This document shows positions 42,836 through 54,121 of a stretch of 64,000 bases of DNA, piece by piece. The notes beneath the pieces are model-generated. The model was not told the origin of the DNA. It was given only the letters and a program-made list of their open reading frames with translations, and made no database searches. Position 1 is the stretch's first letter; every line of letters begins with the position of its first letter. The stretch comes from Neonectria sp. B-13. Its lineage: Eukaryota; Ascomycota; Sordariomycetes; Hypocreales; Nectriaceae. Both the position numbers and the translations under genes were made by a program. Location: contig NOKP01000003.1 of NCBI GenBank assembly GCA_002682825.1, positions 434,001 to 498,000 on the forward strand, read 5' to 3'.

Positions 42836-44476
42836 TCACATCTCTGGGTGAGTTTTGATGTGGAGCTTTTCCATAACGTTGTGAGTGTGCCAAAAGCTCC
42901 TGTACCTCTTTCCAAAAACATAGACAATGCCAGTCGATGCAACAAGTCCAAAGCTAATGCCACCAAATGCGAAGAAAGGCGCAATCGGTCCTGCGGATGC
43001 CGTCCAGTTATTCACGAAATAGCTGTACCCATAAAACAAGAAATTCTTGAACATAACGTTGGCAATGAAAATTTCGTTGCTCATTCCACGGAAAGCGTCA
43101 ATGGCATAGGTTGAGCAGGGTCCTATGATGAAAGCAATACCAAAGAGTGTTAATCCCCACATGAAATCGATGGCGTAGATGTTGCCCTGGCTTTCAGAAA
43201 TGGCTCCAAAGCCAAACAGGCCGACTCCACAAAGCATACCCACAGCACAAAGGACGAGGCGGAACTCTGGCTCATAGACCCCCTTGTTCTTCCTGGTAAT
43301 CCAGATTGTCAAGGGGTCCATGATGATGCCCACGGCGACACAGCCAAGAGCACCGCCAACGAAGGGACCCACGGACATGTATCCAACTTCAGCTGCCGAC
43401 AAAAGGTAGGGCGGCGGAGAAAAAAGCTGAGCGATGACATATGCTACTGCAACGTAGAAAGATGTGACAGTTCCAGTGATGACGACAGTCCAAAGTGCAC
43501 TCAGGTTGAGACAGGCGACGAGTGGTGCGATAACAAGCTGCAGAAAGTTTTCATCGCTGTATGAACCATCGAAGAGTGCCATCTGTTGCAGAAATGTCTT
43601 CTTTGGCACCCGGGATCTTGAACCAGCCTCGACGTTCTCAATCCTGGAGGTTTCTGTTTCATCCATCGGCTTTTCGTCTCGCACCTTATTGACGTCAATA
43701 TGCATCTGGTGGAAGCCCTCGTCGCGGGTAAAGGTGGTTTCCGGCACGAAGAGAAACAAGAGAACGATCTGAAAGCCAACGCAGGCATTCAAAATGTGGA
43801 AGAGGTAGTGCCAACCTAGGCTGAACGTGATCTTCCCCGCGACCACTGAGCTCAGATTGGAGACACACGTCAAGGTAAAGGACATGACCGAGGTCCAAAG
43901 GCCACGCTCATGGACGAAGAACACGTCGCCAACGACAGTAAAGACAAGAGATTCGTACGCGGCGAGAGACAAGCCTTGCACAACTCGGGCTGCCAGAAGG
44001 GTGTCGTATGAGTTGCTGACGGACCCGATGATGGTGCCAATCAGGCAAGCAACCGAGGAGAAGAAGAAGACGGGTCGCTTTCCGTATTTTCTGGACAAGG
44101 CAGACACGAACGGGCCAGAGGCTCCAGCAACGAGAAGCTGATATCCTGAGAGCACAGTGATGTCTCCGATGGGTCGATTGAACTCTTGTGCGAGGATGAA
44201 CAGACTGGCATTGAGTAGCGGCCCAGTGCAGCCAGCGCAGAGACAGGATCCGTAGACTAAGATGGAAATGACCAAGACCTTCTTGTAGTATGGCCAGTTC
44301 AACGGGTCGTTGGGATCGTCGGATGGTTGGGGCGTGAGGATAATGTCGCTGTGTTTTCCAGTGTGGTGCTTGATCGCATGGGAACCATGAATTGTATCGG
44401 GCTCCTTATCTGCGAGAACAACAGTTCCGGGGACATTTTGTAGGGGCGACGAGCGAGGCTCGAGAACTCCCAGCAT
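42836..44476 (-). CDS. MFS transporter (cluster copy)
   Basis: Major facilitator of the fungal DHA1 polyamine/multidrug group, 546 aa, single exon, ATG at 44476. The cytosolic N-terminus ends with DDPNDPLNWPYYKKV, the usual family entry to helix 1. SALSRKYGKRPVFF lies in the loop between helices 2 and 3, and a long central loop (about residues 270-315) separates the two six-helix halves. It is probably the importer or exporter of the cluster substrate. A decayed copy of its N-terminal segment lies at 5429-5625. Promoter with GTGGGG at 44675 and 44837. Confidence 0.88.
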   Translation of the reverse strand: MLGVLEPRSSPLQNVPGTVVLADKEPDTIHGSHAIKHHTGKHSDIILTPQPSDDPNDPLNWPYYKKVLVISILVYGSCLCAGCTGPLLNASLFILAQEFNRPIGDITVLSGYQLLVAGASGPFVSALSRKYGKRPVFFFSSVACLIGTIIGSVSNSYDTLLAARVVQGLSLAAYESLVFTVVGDVFFVHERGLWTSVMSFTLTCVSNLSSVVAGKITFSLGWHYLFHILNACVGFQIVLLFLFVPETTFTRDEGFHQMHIDVNKVRDEKPMDETETSRIENVEAGSRSRVPKKTFLQQMALFDGSYSDENFLQLVIAPLVACLNLSALWTVVITGTVTSFYVAVAYVIAQLFSPPPYLLSAAEVGYMSVGPFVGGALGCVAVGIIMDPLTIWITRKNKGVYEPEFRLVLCAVGMLCGVGLFGFGAISESQGNIYAIDFMWGLTLFGIAFIIGPCSTYAIDAFRGMSNEIFIANVMFKNFLFYGYSYFVNNWTASAGPIAPFFAFGGISFGLVASTGIVYVFGKRYRSFWHTHNVMEKLHIKTHPEM

Positions 44477-45355
44477 GGTGATGTTTGTTTCGAGACAGCA
44501 ATATAAAACTTGTGTTGAGAATCGGTCGACGTTGGGCCAAGGAGATGCAGGGCACAATCAACGTTGTCAGAAAGATTAACACGTTTTATACAATATTCAA
44601 CAGCCACACAAGCCGGTCCCTAATCTTTTGACACAACTAGTCTCTCGATCTAAGTCTGGGGAAATGCAGCTGTTGTGGGGTACGACACGAAGAATGCTGG
44701 ATATTGGAGGGCTAGCCCAAACAAAGTCCACTCGCAGCTATCCACTATCCTTCTTCAGTCCTTTCAAATGCAACTTCCCACCACATGGTTTCGCCAAACG
44801 CTCCTTTCATAGTAGAACGAGCCAGTTTGAAAGGCACCCCACTCAAGTCTGGGGTTGGTTATTTGTCTGCTTAAAGCCACGGCGAGGGTTGCAACTTTAG
44901 CCCATGTTCGGTACCATACTCGATGGCATCTGGATGGGAGAAAGCCACCAAACCTATATCGGGCTAGGCCTCAAAATAGTTTCGACAAGACATAGACTAG
45001 CAAGTAGTATCTAAATATGACGAGTTAGTCTGCTCATTGTCGTGTGGGGTATCTATCACTCCATGCAAGCTGTCTTCCCCACATGGACCACACCCTCATC
45101 ATTCTATCCCCACAATCACTGAGGTTCTATTGCTAGACACCACAATACTATGAGATCGATAGGTTGATGAGTCTTAGCCCACTTCTGATAAGCTGATTAT
45201 TTTCAAATTGGAGCCCAGCATACATCCACCGGATGATGACCCCACAACAACTTACCGCACTTAGTAATACATACAAGGTGCATTTAATGAGGCATAAGCA
45301 ATAGCTTACTCTTCTGTCGCCAAAGCTCGTCAATTTATCCACAAACTAATTTGAG
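44477..45355. promoter_or_regulatory. bidirectional promoter with six GTGGGG boxes
   Basis: Between the cluster MFS and carboxylesterase 2. GTGGGG at 44675 and 45044; CCCCAC at 44837, 45077, 45108 and 45240. Five of the six are the full TGTGGGG/CCCCACA. The four nearest the esterase lie 110-315 bp from its ATG. Confidence 0.6.
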
Positions 45356-47209
45356 ATGGCATCCTTCACTCACCCCGCTATTGGCAAAATTGTTTGCACT
45401 GAAGTAGAAGGATGTACACAGTTCTTGGGGGTCAAGTATGCAACCATCGCCGACAGGTTCGCAGCTCCCGAGCTTGTTCAATACGATGGGGGCGGCATCT
45501 ACGCAGCAAAATACGGGTAAGTCGCCAGATGGTATAACTGTGGATGGCGCCTTACTTCCATGAGGTAATCTGCCAACTAACAGCTTATCGCGGTGTCTTG
45601 GATATAGGCCACAAGTCATAAGCTCCCCGGAAGGAGTTGATATAGAGTTTGGCTTCATTCAACGCTCCCTACCAAAGCCTGACTTCCCCGGTATTAGTGA
45701 CTTGGATGGACTCTCTCTAAATATTACAGTTCCAAGCCCACCAAACGGCATCAGCGACACGAATAGTCTCCCAGTCCTGGTTTTCATCCATGGAGGCGGT
45801 TTCTCAGTAGGTGGAAATTGGTGGCCACAATATGACTTCATCCGACTGGTCAAGCTATCAGCCGACTTAGGCAAGCCTATGATCGGAATCTCTATCAACT
45901 ATCGCCTGGGAGCCCCTGGATTCCTCACTTCACCTGAGTTGCGAGCCGCAGGTAAAAAGCCTAACAACGGGCTCAGAGATCAACAAATGGCTCTTCGGTG
46001 GATCAAAAAGTACATCAAAGGTTTCGGAGGTAGTCCTGACAGCGTTACTGTTATGGGTGAGAGTGCTGGCGGAGGTAAGTCCCTGCCGCAAGGATCTAAA
46101 CGCCTTCGAATGTTCTTGAAATTATCACTAAACATTACATCGTTCTCTAGTCTCAACTGGATACTTGTTATTCTCTGAGCAGCCACTAGCTAAGCGTCTC
46201 ATCTGCCTTGGTGGCTGCCCACCATTACTAGGACAATTGTCAATCGAAGCAGCAGACCAGGTTGCGAGTCATGCAGCAGCTTGTTTGGGATTGGAAGGTA
46301 AACTTCCATCCGAGGTAGTCCAAGGGCTACTGGAAGCACCAGTTGACAAGTTCTGGACTGCATCGCCACCAACCCTGCCGATGCTTCCCGTGATAGATGG
46401 CGACATCATCCCAAAAGAAGTCACATTCGAGTTGTTTGCACAAGGCCAAGTGGCGATGCCTGGCATGCAATGGATTGAAGGTCTTATGATTGGAGATTCA
46501 CAATTAGACGTGCGTTTATTCAACCTTGGAGAAGCGCGAAAGAAATCAGATAGTCCCTGAAGATCCTGCTTACAAGTGCGAGTCATAGGGAAGCATAATG
46601 GCTTATTTCGGCCTCCTTTCTCGAAAAGTCGGCATAGCTGCAGCTTTTCGACGCAGCGCCGCCAAATCACTTCTCGACTACCCGGATAGTCTAGCCTCGC
46701 TTCTCGACCACTATTGTCTCTCTGAATCCGCAACCAGCACGCTTACAGATGATGAAGGCCTCTTCAAAATCCTGGCATTTATCAGCGATGTCGCCTTTTT
46801 CATGCCAGCCATCGAGTTGTCTACGAATTTCCCCAGAGACTCATTCGTGTTTGCTTTCAATGAGCGTAATCCATGGGAGGGACTATTCAAAGGACACGCT
46901 TCCCACATTCTCGACGTTGCTTTCCTGTTCCAGAATTACAATGAAAGTCTTGACAAGACACAGAAAGCTAGTGCTGAAGCTTTCGGACGGGACGTTATCT
47001 CGTTCGTTAACGGACAGGCACCTTGGAAAGCGTTCAACAGTGGTGCTCACGGTGTTGGTGTTTATGCCAATGGGGGCAGAGAGTATATCGAGCCTCCAGC
47101 TCCGGAGAAGACGGGTCGGGATCCGTTCATCTTTCAGTTGGGGAAGGGAGAGAAGGGTCCTGGGATGGGAAAGCTCATGCAAGTGTTCACCGACTTTATG
47201 GCAGGGTGA
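45356..47209 (+). CDS. type-B carboxylesterase 2
   Basis: 535 aa. Exons are 45356..45516, 45608..46074, 46151..46509 and 46589..47209. FLGVKYATIADRF opens the fold. Oxyanion loop FIHGGGFSVGG, nucleophile MGESAGG split by intron 2, and His region GHASHILDVAFLF. No signal peptide is seen. Unlike esterase 1 it keeps the full HGGG loop. Intron positions differ between the two esterases, so they are not a recent duplication. Confidence 0.87.
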
Positions 47210-47518
47210 TGCATTACAGGGGCGCAGATTAATGTACAGGCGAAGGAAATTGTTAAACGACGGGAGAAATGTATCCTTGTGCTTTGCACCTTTTGACCTT
47301 TCATCTATAGATTCTGACCGGTCTTTCCATTGAAATACTCTCCAAAAGCTTGTGTGTAAGCTAGCAACCGTGATAGACTATATAAGGCTAGGCATACCGG
47401 CAACGGAGTTTAGGTTTTGTCAAGTGTGAAACTAAAACAGGAAGTGACGATGTTCAATTCAGGATATTCACAGGTGAAGCAAGTAGCCAATTGCATCAAT
47501 TCTCAATGTACCCTATAG
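47210..47518. other. intergenic, convergent 3' ends
   Basis: 309 bp. Nothing recognised. Confidence 0.4.
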
Positions 47519-49313
47519 CTATGTCTGATATTCGTCTGCAGCCCTCTCAGTTTCGCTCGCCCCCTCCCCGTCGTCGTGAATAAAAGTATGGTTGAACGTC
47601 GGCCCTGGGTAATGTTTTGTGGCATGCACTAGCCACCAGATGCCTGTGATAAATACGACTCCAGCAAGAATCACGCAATTGTAATTCATCGTAGTTGCAT
47701 CAAATGGCAGCGCAAGAGCTGCGAACGAGTAAGCAATTGTTCATGAAGCCCGACAAAGATAAGCGGGTATGCAGGCGGTACTGACGAAAGCAGAAGAAGA
47801 TATCAAATAGAATGATGAAGAACACAGCAAGTCCATTTATGACAAATCCTAGGCCTTTGAGGTGAAAGGGCCCTGGGAGAAAACGCTTGCGGCCAGTGAC
47901 TAGGTTGCAAGCAAATGGAATCGCATACGAGACAGTGCTGATAATGATGAAAGATCCCGTGAGATTGCTGAACCCTACAGAACTGCCGATCGGAATAGCA
48001 CCAAGACCCGTGGCAATGACTGCGACGAATAAAGTCGCTTCCACCGGACAGCTCAGCGTTTCGTTCACTCTGCGGAAGGTTCTCGAAAGCGGCACAGCGT
48101 TGTCTCGAGCCAATGCCCAGTACGTCCGAGAGTTTGTCAGTACAGTGCCGATGCAGCAGCAAAGGGAAGAGAGGAATATGATAAACAGGAGTGCAAACGT
48201 GGCACCCGAGCTTCCAGTAGCCTGACGATAAATCCCAGCCAGGGGAAATGTGTTGACGCCACTCTGCAAGACGGAGATGTCGGAAATAGCGTAGCCAAGC
48301 ACGACCGCGAAAGCGAGGCCAAAGAGTCCGCCGAGTCCGATCTGGAGGAAAATAGCTTTGGGCAGGTTCTTCTTTGGGTTGGTGATTTCTTCAGCCATGT
48401 GTGTGATGGCATCTGGCGTTCCGATGGTAAAAGCACCATTCAGAACACCAACCATGAAGGCGACACCTCCGTTCCAGCCCGTCACATTGTTCTCGTCGAA
48501 AGAGCCCCAAACGAAATGGTTTGATGCGTGACGGGAGGGCATCGCTGCGATGACGATTATTGTGACCAAGCCGCCAACAACGACGAGAGCCAGACCGAGG
48601 TTTTGGGTGTAGGGAATCAGCTTATTGGCAAAAATAACGGCCGAGGCGCTCAGCCACAGCACAATAAGGTATGCGATATAGACATGCCATGCCTCTGAGG
48701 AGTACTCGGCGTTGTACGTTGCGTAGAGTTGCACGGCTGTGTTGGCTGATATCTGGACCAACGAGGCAAGGCCAAACATCCAGCCGTAGAAGTTGATCCA
48801 TCCCGCAAAGAAGCCGGCCATTCGCCCCCATTTAGGGCCGGCAGCGAGAGTAGCCCAATGATAGACACCACCGGAAGTTGGAAAAGATGATGCGAGCTTT
48901 TTCCCGTTAGGAAAGGGCTGCGTTGAGCCATAGGACTAGACATACCTCGGCCAGGCTCAGCCCAATAAGTGTGTAATAGAACAAAGCCACCATAAGTCCG
49001 TAGATGATTCCTGGGGGGCCTCCGTTCACTAGAAATAAAATTGTTAGTCTTTATTTTTGGGTGGTAGTATATGCTGTTCGCGAGTCTTACATAGTGAGAC
49101 AGAAATCGAAGATCCTAGAACTACCCACGCGTTGTTGACCGTGACTGCAATGCCAGTAAGTCCTATGAGCCCGTACTGTCGACTCAACTCGTCCTTGTGA
49201 CCCGAAGCATTGATTCGAATTCCAGTTTCAGCAACGACAATGGTATCTCCATGGGCTGCTCCATCTTTTGGGACCCCTTCTTCGATCTTTTCGTCCTTCT
49301 CGTGAAAGCTCAT
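47519..49313 (-). CDS. APC-family amino acid/choline/GABA permease
   Basis: Plasma-membrane permease, 538 aa. Exons are complement(49091..49313, 49028..49110 region ending 48946, i.e. 48946..49028, 47786..48896, 47519..47718). About 12 helices. The first helix reads YGLIGLTGIAVTVNNAWVV, followed by the spliced NGGPPGIIYGLMVA and the consensus FPTSGGVYHWATLAAGPKWG, as in yeast Hnm1/Uga4-type choline, GABA or polyamine permeases; EEITNPKKNLPKA is also typical. The final exon adds a last helix and an acidic tail (FIHDDGEGAS). Next to an agmatinase, a nitrogenous substrate such as agmatine or an amino acid is plausible. Confidence 0.85.
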
Positions 49314-49971
49314 GGTGTTTGTGGTGATTCTCTTCGTGGTGCATTCATGTACACAGAAATTATTATAAACTTGTATCAATAATCCTATGTCACCAAAGAC
49401 AAAGCTGGACTAGGTTAGAGAAATGGATGTGGTGGTAATTGACAAGTACAAACTCTTGCCTATTGTTTAGTTGGGTTTTTAGGGAGGGGGATCCGACTAT
49501 ATATGGATGGAACGGCACTAAGACGTCGCACAGGGAGAGGGAAAGATAACAGCAAATTACTGTGCCTGTGCTCTCTATTGACAAACAGTTTCCCTGCTCG
49601 CGGGGGGGGGGGGGATTCCTGTCTATCAGCTGGGTAGTAGGACCAATGCCACAATGCTGGCAGGTGTGACTCCTGTTATCAGAACCACGAAAGCCGGAGG
49701 GAGCCATCAGACGGCTTGAAGTGGCGATACACCAACTTGAAGTCAGCCCCTTGTCTGTCTTATCATCAGCACCCTGAAACCCTGTACATGGATCTCACGA
49801 CTTCTTATCGCAGCTACCGGAGGGTGGGGACCACGCTTACACCCAAGATACGGGTAGCGTCACATGGAATGCATGCAGGGAGTGAATCGTCTTGTAGCAG
49901 TGATTCTTCGTTAGTTGCATTATCGTTACTATGATGAAACCATGCCATTTTAGTCTTAGGCAGATCTTGGT
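49314..49971. promoter_or_regulatory. permease promoter region with TATA-like element and G13 tract
   Basis: A TATATA element (about 49498-49504) lies about 185 bp upstream of the permease ATG. A run of 13 G occupies 49602-49614, and GTGGGG occurs at 49824. The right part is 3' flank of the MATE gene. Confidence 0.4.
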
Positions 49972-51477
49972 TTAAACCTCTCCGTCTTCGTCGGTGGATT
50001 CACCTCCCATGCCACCATCTACCAATCTATCCGATGCCTTTTGAACTTCTATGTCCCAATTGCTCATGCCAACAATAATCCACTCTAGAACACCAACAAG
50101 GGAGAGAGCCACGCACTGGCCCATCCACAAGCCAGGCAAACCCCACCCATGGAAAGCAAGATAAATGCCTCCGGGCAACGCGCCTCCGTAGTAACTAATA
50201 CAATTTACGAGGGCGCCAACCCATTGACGTCCCATGCCTCTCAGCGCTCCACCACAACTTCCATTAAGCCCATCCGCGATCTGAAACAAGGCAACGTAAG
50301 GCATGATCTTGGCGACGAGGGCAATCACCCGCTCGTCGTCGTTAAATAGGCTGCCAATGACGTTTTTGGTCGACAGTAAGACGATGAGAATCAAGGTACC
50401 AAAGAATACAGACAGTATAGCGGCAGAATGCGCCAAACGCCTGGCACCCAAAGCGTCTTGAGCTCCCAATAAGTTTCCCAGTCGTGCAGATGCGGCTACA
50501 CCGAGCCCGAATGGAATTGTGTTAATGATTTGATCCGCCGTCATGACAACGGACTGAGCAGCAAGAGGGATCGTCCCAAGACGACCAGCAGCGAGCGCTA
50601 CAATCTCGAATGCCCACCATTCTGTTCCAACGTGAATAACGCCGAGGAAGGCCAGTCTGGTAAAAGGCCAAAGGTGCATGAGCGCTCGCCTTGGGGCAAA
50701 GCCATCCCAGCACTCATTGCCCTGGATGAATGCGGCGTAGGCGACCAAGAGCAAGAACGAAAGCCAGTAGGAGATGCCAGTTGCCAAGGGCGCCCCATAG
50801 AGGCCGAGACCCAGCGGATAAATAAACAGATAGTTGAGCAGTGCATTGAGTGGAGACGTAATGAGGAGAGCGTATGTTCCGGGACGGTAGATTCCTTGTG
50901 CTTGGAGATACTTTTTCATGCATTCGAACCAGATATAACCCAGGCCGCCAGGGGCGAGTAGTTGCAAGAATCTGGAGCTTTGGATGCAGATGAACTCCTC
51001 TTGGCCAAGGGCCCGGAAGATGTGCTCAGAAAAACCCCAGATGACGACCACGACCGCGTAGAACCCGGTCAAAACAAGCAGGCCTCTTTGAAGAAGAATG
51101 CCCAAATCACCCTTGTCCTTTGACGCGGTAAAGCTGCTCGAGGCCAGAGTGTCGAGAGCAGTTGTTCCGCCAAGAGCAATGAGCCACGCCGTTGCCATTG
51201 CAAACATGTAAGAGAAGGCAGCAGTGGCTAACGCTTCAGGAGAAAGACGTCCAACGACCAGGATTGAAACCGTTTGTAAACTGTTCTGCAGCATGTAGGC
51301 CAGGATGACGGGGATGGAGGCCTTGGTAAGAAGCCACATTTCAGCCGCCCATTCAAAGTATCCAGGGTGCGAAGTAGATGAATTAATGGTACGACGAGGG
51401 AGGAGAGATGTCGTTTCATCTAGTGGTGGCTCCATTGGCCGCGACATAAATGGTGGTGAGCGCCTTGGGGGATCCAT
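49972..51477 (-). CDS. MATE-family efflux transporter
   Basis: Multidrug and toxin extrusion transporter, 501 aa, single exon, 12 helices. The ATG at 51477 (MDPPRRSPP) fits the family better than further-upstream in-frame codons, because the first helix then follows a short cytosolic tail ending EMWLLTKASIPVILAYMLQNSLQ. Typical MATE segments: VVGRLSPEALATAAFSY, CMKKYLQAQG, GLGVAASARLGNLLGA, GCGGALRGMGRQ-like SCGGALRGMGRQWVGA. Shares an upstream region with the agmatinase. Vacuolar or plasma-membrane export of a cationic or phenolic product is a reasonable guess. Confidence 0.88.
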   Translation of the reverse strand: MDPPRRSPPFMSRPMEPPLDETTSLLPRRTINSSTSHPGYFEWAAEMWLLTKASIPVILAYMLQNSLQTVSILVVGRLSPEALATAAFSYMFAMATAWLIALGGTTALDTLASSSFTASKDKGDLGILLQRGLLVLTGFYAVVVVIWGFSEHIFRALGQEEFICIQSSRFLQLLAPGGLGYIWFECMKKYLQAQGIYRPGTYALLITSPLNALLNYLFIYPLGLGLYGAPLATGISYWLSFLLLVAYAAFIQGNECWDGFAPRRALMHLWPFTRLAFLGVIHVGTEWWAFEIVALAAGRLGTIPLAAQSVVMTADQIINTIPFGLGVAASARLGNLLGAQDALGARRLAHSAAILSVFFGTLILIVLLSTKNVIGSLFNDDERVIALVAKIMPYVALFQIADGLNGSCGGALRGMGRQWVGALVNCISYYGGALPGGIYLAFHGWGLPGLWMGQCVALSLVGVLEWIIVGMSNWDIEVQKASDRLVDGGMGGESTDEDGEV

Positions 51478-52358
51478 TGTGTCGAAGCTTCTCCGAATGT
51501 AGGGGATGTTTTGGTGCGAGACTTTGAACTGAGTCTGTAAATTATGTTCAAGTTCTACCCAAGGTACGATGGCGGTTTTGTAGTAAAAGAGCTCCAATCT
51601 GTCGGTTTTCGAGAAGTGGGTGACGTTCAGATGTGTGGTCCCTCGGCAGCTTCTGGAAAGATGGATCAAACTCTGAGCTAGGAAGATAACAATAATAATG
51701 CAGAAAAGACGCAATGGCTAACTTAGGTATTTGACAGATATCAATAAGATCACAATAGCCGATTTTCTTCGGAAAGGCGTTATTGCATATTCAATGAGTA
51801 GAAATGTCTCACGTTCTGTGCCTTATCGTGAAAGGCTTGAGTAATTGTCGGCGTGGAACCTCATCAACCAACCACTTGACATATCGCAAGGTAACACCGC
51901 AGATGGTTGTTATCTAGCTTGCGTTCCACACATCAAGACGCAGAGCCGAAAAGACCTCATGTTAAACTTTAGATGGAGTTGATATCAATCAATGATCACA
52001 ACCGATTATCGCCAGGCACCAACTCCTTTCGGCAATGTAGCCACAATGTGGGGGACATTTCGTGGGGTGTGCGAGTGGAGTCTCGATCCTTAGTTCCGAT
52101 CAAGCACACTAACTCTCTTCGGTAATTTACGCGCCTGGCATGAAGTACAACATGCGATGCAGACAATCTTGACCAGGAGGTGTTCTTCTGCAGGTAACAA
52201 AGAGTAAGCAGTAGAATTCGCAATAAGTAGTTACGTAGAGAGTTTTGTCAGATGGCTTTCGTCTACCTCGACGACATAAATACCAGCTCACTGCCCTTAC
52301 TCATAACCTCTCGGCACGACTATCACTCCCATCCCAGAGTTCAACAGTTTCACTCGCC
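51478..52358. promoter_or_regulatory. bidirectional promoter with two GTGGGG boxes
   Basis: Between MATE and agmatinase. GTGGGG at 52048 and 52062 (ATGTGGGGG and CGTGGGGTG), 14 bp apart, about 300 bp from the agmatinase ATG and 570 bp from the MATE ATG. A CATAAATACC TATA-like element lies at 52275. Confidence 0.5.
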
Positions 52359-53879
52359 ATGTTTCCCTCCACTATTCTCGCCTTGGGCTGGGCAGCCATG
52401 GCCACAGCCCATGCAGGACATGGACATAACGATGAGTCTATTTTGGGGCCTCTCGAGTCTTTGTGGTACAACAAGCTGCCTGGAGATGGCGGCACTCAGG
52501 TCAGTTCAGTGTGCAGCCAGCCATAAGAGGCTTCCTCGACTGCTTTCTAATGAAAATTTTCAGGCCGATTCCGTCTTCTCGGGAATTACGACCTTTGGGC
52601 GTTTGCCATACTTGCCATGCCTGAGCCACAGCTCTATCAAATACGACATTGCGTTCATTGGCAAGTGATTTCCAAAGATTACGAGTCACAAGATCTAACA
52701 CCCCTCTTGCAGGCGCCCCCTTTGACACTGGCACATCTTACCGACCCGGCGCCCGATTCGGACCCTCTGGCATCCGACAAGGATCTCGTCGGCTGAATCT
52801 TTAGTATAGACCCATCGATTCAGCTCCCACTTGAAACCCTACTGACCGAGACCACTAGTGGAGGCTACAACGTCCCTCTTGCTACGAATCCTTTCAACAG
52901 CTGGGCAACTGTGCTTGACTGTGGTGATATTCCAGTTACTTCGTAAGATTTTCTGAAGCACTTTCGGCAGCTTGAAGCTAACAAATGTACAGATACGACA
53001 ACACCTACGCTCTTCAGCAAATTGAGGAAGGGCACTTTAGCCTTCTGTCCCGCTCCCCAGCCACTGATGCGCACAGAAAGGGGCCGGCGAAGAAAGACAA
53101 GACGCTGCCTCGAATCATCACTCTTGGTGGAGACCACACCATTACTCTTCCTCTGCTCCGATCAATCAACCGCGCTTACGGACCCGTGTCGGTGATTCAC
53201 TTTGATAGCCATCTAGATACCTGTGAGTCCTCAAAGTTGACAATGTGAGCATCTATTCTAATTCACTTCATAGGGAAGCCGAAAGTGTTCGGTGGTTCGC
53301 CGTCTGAGGTCGCTAGCATCAACCATGGCACGTACTTCTACCATGCTGCCATGGAGGGCCTGCTCGCCAATGACACCAACATTCACGCTGGTATCCGAAC
53401 CACCCTCAGCGGACCCAGTGACTATGATAACGACGGATACTGTGGATTCGAGATCGTCGAGGCTCGTGAAATCGATACCATTGGTGCAACCGGGATCATC
53501 GAGAGAATCATCAACCGCGTTGGTACGAACCCGGTGTATCTGTCCATTGACATTGACACTCTCGATCCGGCCTTTGCGCCTGCAACTGGTACTCCTGAGA
53601 CCGGAGGATGGTCTACCAGGGAATTAAGGACGATTATCCGAGGCTTGGAAAACCTCAACTTGATCGCTGCGGATATCGTGGAAGTCGCAGTAAGTCTACG
53701 GCTCTCGTTCATGATTACTCCATGTTCTAACAATACTACACTAGCCCGCATATGATACGAATGCCGAGCACACCACAATGGCTGCAGCTGATGTTCTTTA
53801 TGAGGTAATGAGTATCATGGTCAAGAAGGGCCCTCTCAGCAAAATGATCGAAGCGGAAGAGGACGTTGCCGAGCTGTAG
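52359..53879 (+). CDS. secreted agmatinase (ureohydrolase)
   Basis: Mn-dependent hydrolase of the arginase/agmatinase family, expected to split agmatine into putrescine and urea. 397 aa. Exons are 52359..52499, 52564..52660, 52713..52803, 52859..52942, 52993..53222, 53274..53689 and 53745..53879. Intron 2 has a GC donor (GCAAGT). The N-terminus is a signal peptide, ALGWAAMATAHA, probably cut before GHGH, so the enzyme should be extracellular. Metal ligands: GGDHTITLP, HFDSHLDTW, SIDIDTLDPAFAPATGTP. Intron 3 splicing restores RLNLYGGYNV. Some cluster role in handling an agmatine-containing compound is possible (inference). Confidence 0.88.
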
Positions 53880-54121
53880 ATTCACAAGGCCAGTGCACCC
53901 GCCATTCTACACGTCTTCAAGATCTTGCATCGGTTTTAGAGGTAGTCGAGTACCTAAACAAAATACACCGGACTGAATCAATGATGATTAAACACCTGTG
54001 AGCTACAATCTTTGTGTTATCGGGATGAATCCATGCACGACAATCCCTTCACAAACTGAAAAGTCGACTGCTGGGGATATCCTCGAGTAAGCCTAGTTAG
54101 AACCTTCAGAACAGAATGATG

